A stretch of 64,000 bases of DNA, from NCBI RefSeq assembly GCF_002814235.1, contig NZ_PHSU01000014.1, positions 124,001 through 188,000 of the forward strand, written 5' to 3'. Source of the stretch: Pseudomonas sp. QS1027 (lineage in GTDB: Bacteria > Pseudomonadota > Gammaproteobacteria > Pseudomonadales > Pseudomonadaceae). The translations under genes and the position numbers were made by a program. Positions within the stretch are counted from its first letter, which is position 1. Each line of letters starts with the position of its first letter. Below the pieces are notes generated by a model, which was given only the letters and a program-made list of their open reading frames with translations, searched no databases and was not told the origin of the DNA. Positions 63,973 to 64,000 of this stretch are shown piece by piece.

Positions 63973-64000
63973 TCACCTGATCGCCGGCCAGGCTTGGCCG
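63973..64000 (-). CDS. Possible C-terminus of an upstream ABC gene
   Basis: The last 28 bases read, on the minus strand, a short frame ending GQAWPAIR and a TGA 15 bases before the permease start. In operons of this type the binding-protein gene usually comes first, so this may be its end. Too little sequence is present to be certain. Confidence 0.3.

Overview
This is a high-GC, gene-dense stretch of a Pseudomonas chromosome, most likely from the P. fluorescens group. The evidence is the gene content (RND and EmrAB-type pumps, many LysR regulators, an itaconate-degradation operon in the order recalled for P. aeruginosa) and several REP/REPIN palindromes of the 'gtaggagccggcttgc' and 'gtgggagcggagcttgc' kinds. 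No rRNA, tRNA, insertion sequence, phage gene or CRISPR array was seen.

Layout. 1-2967: the end of a TonB-dependent receptor, a DUF3574 lipoprotein, an extraordinary Met/Cys-rich protein (168 residues, 71 Met, 16 Cys) with its own promoter-like sequence, ribosome site and terminator, then an XRE-cupin regulator coupled to a 53-residue protein. 3152-7870: HxlR-controlled MFS tripartite efflux operon. 8087-13995: GntR/UTRA regulator facing an ABC importer of the sulfonate/taurine type and a DUF3604 PHP-like protein. 14097-20568: small genes, a divergent DapF paralogue, a zinc alcohol dehydrogenase, a TetR/methyltransferase pair and a DHA2 transporter. 20748-29241: LysR, MarR and an RND operon ending in a YghU-like glutathione transferase. 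29374-36607: RHH protein, SulP transporter, DUF899 locus, beta-propeller, MFS and DeoR. 36870-44550: Tat-type HAD phosphatase, a tandem-repeat protein, a chemoreceptor, an HD-GYP-type protein with HE in place of HD, LysR, small exported peptide and transaldolase.

44683-54600 is the most coherent block. A LysR regulator faces itaconyl-CoA hydratase, an acyl-CoA dehydrogenase, an MmgE/PrpD protein, itaconate CoA-transferase and citramalyl-CoA lyase, followed by a DctPQM TRAP importer. The block would import a dicarboxylate such as itaconate and cleave it to acetyl-CoA and pyruvate. The same operator geometry (GCGTTC, nine bases, GAACGC) occurs in the LysR/ich intergenic region and again upstream of dctP, suggesting one regulator for uptake and catabolism.

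55174-59739 holds an STN/TonB-C periplasmic protein, an ECF sigma factor and a FecR-like anti-sigma factor, next to a partial set of type II secretion genes (gspC, H, I, J only). 59869-64000 is a polar amino-acid ABC importer operon with a HisC-like aminotransferase and a HutC-like GntR regulator; it continues past the window end.
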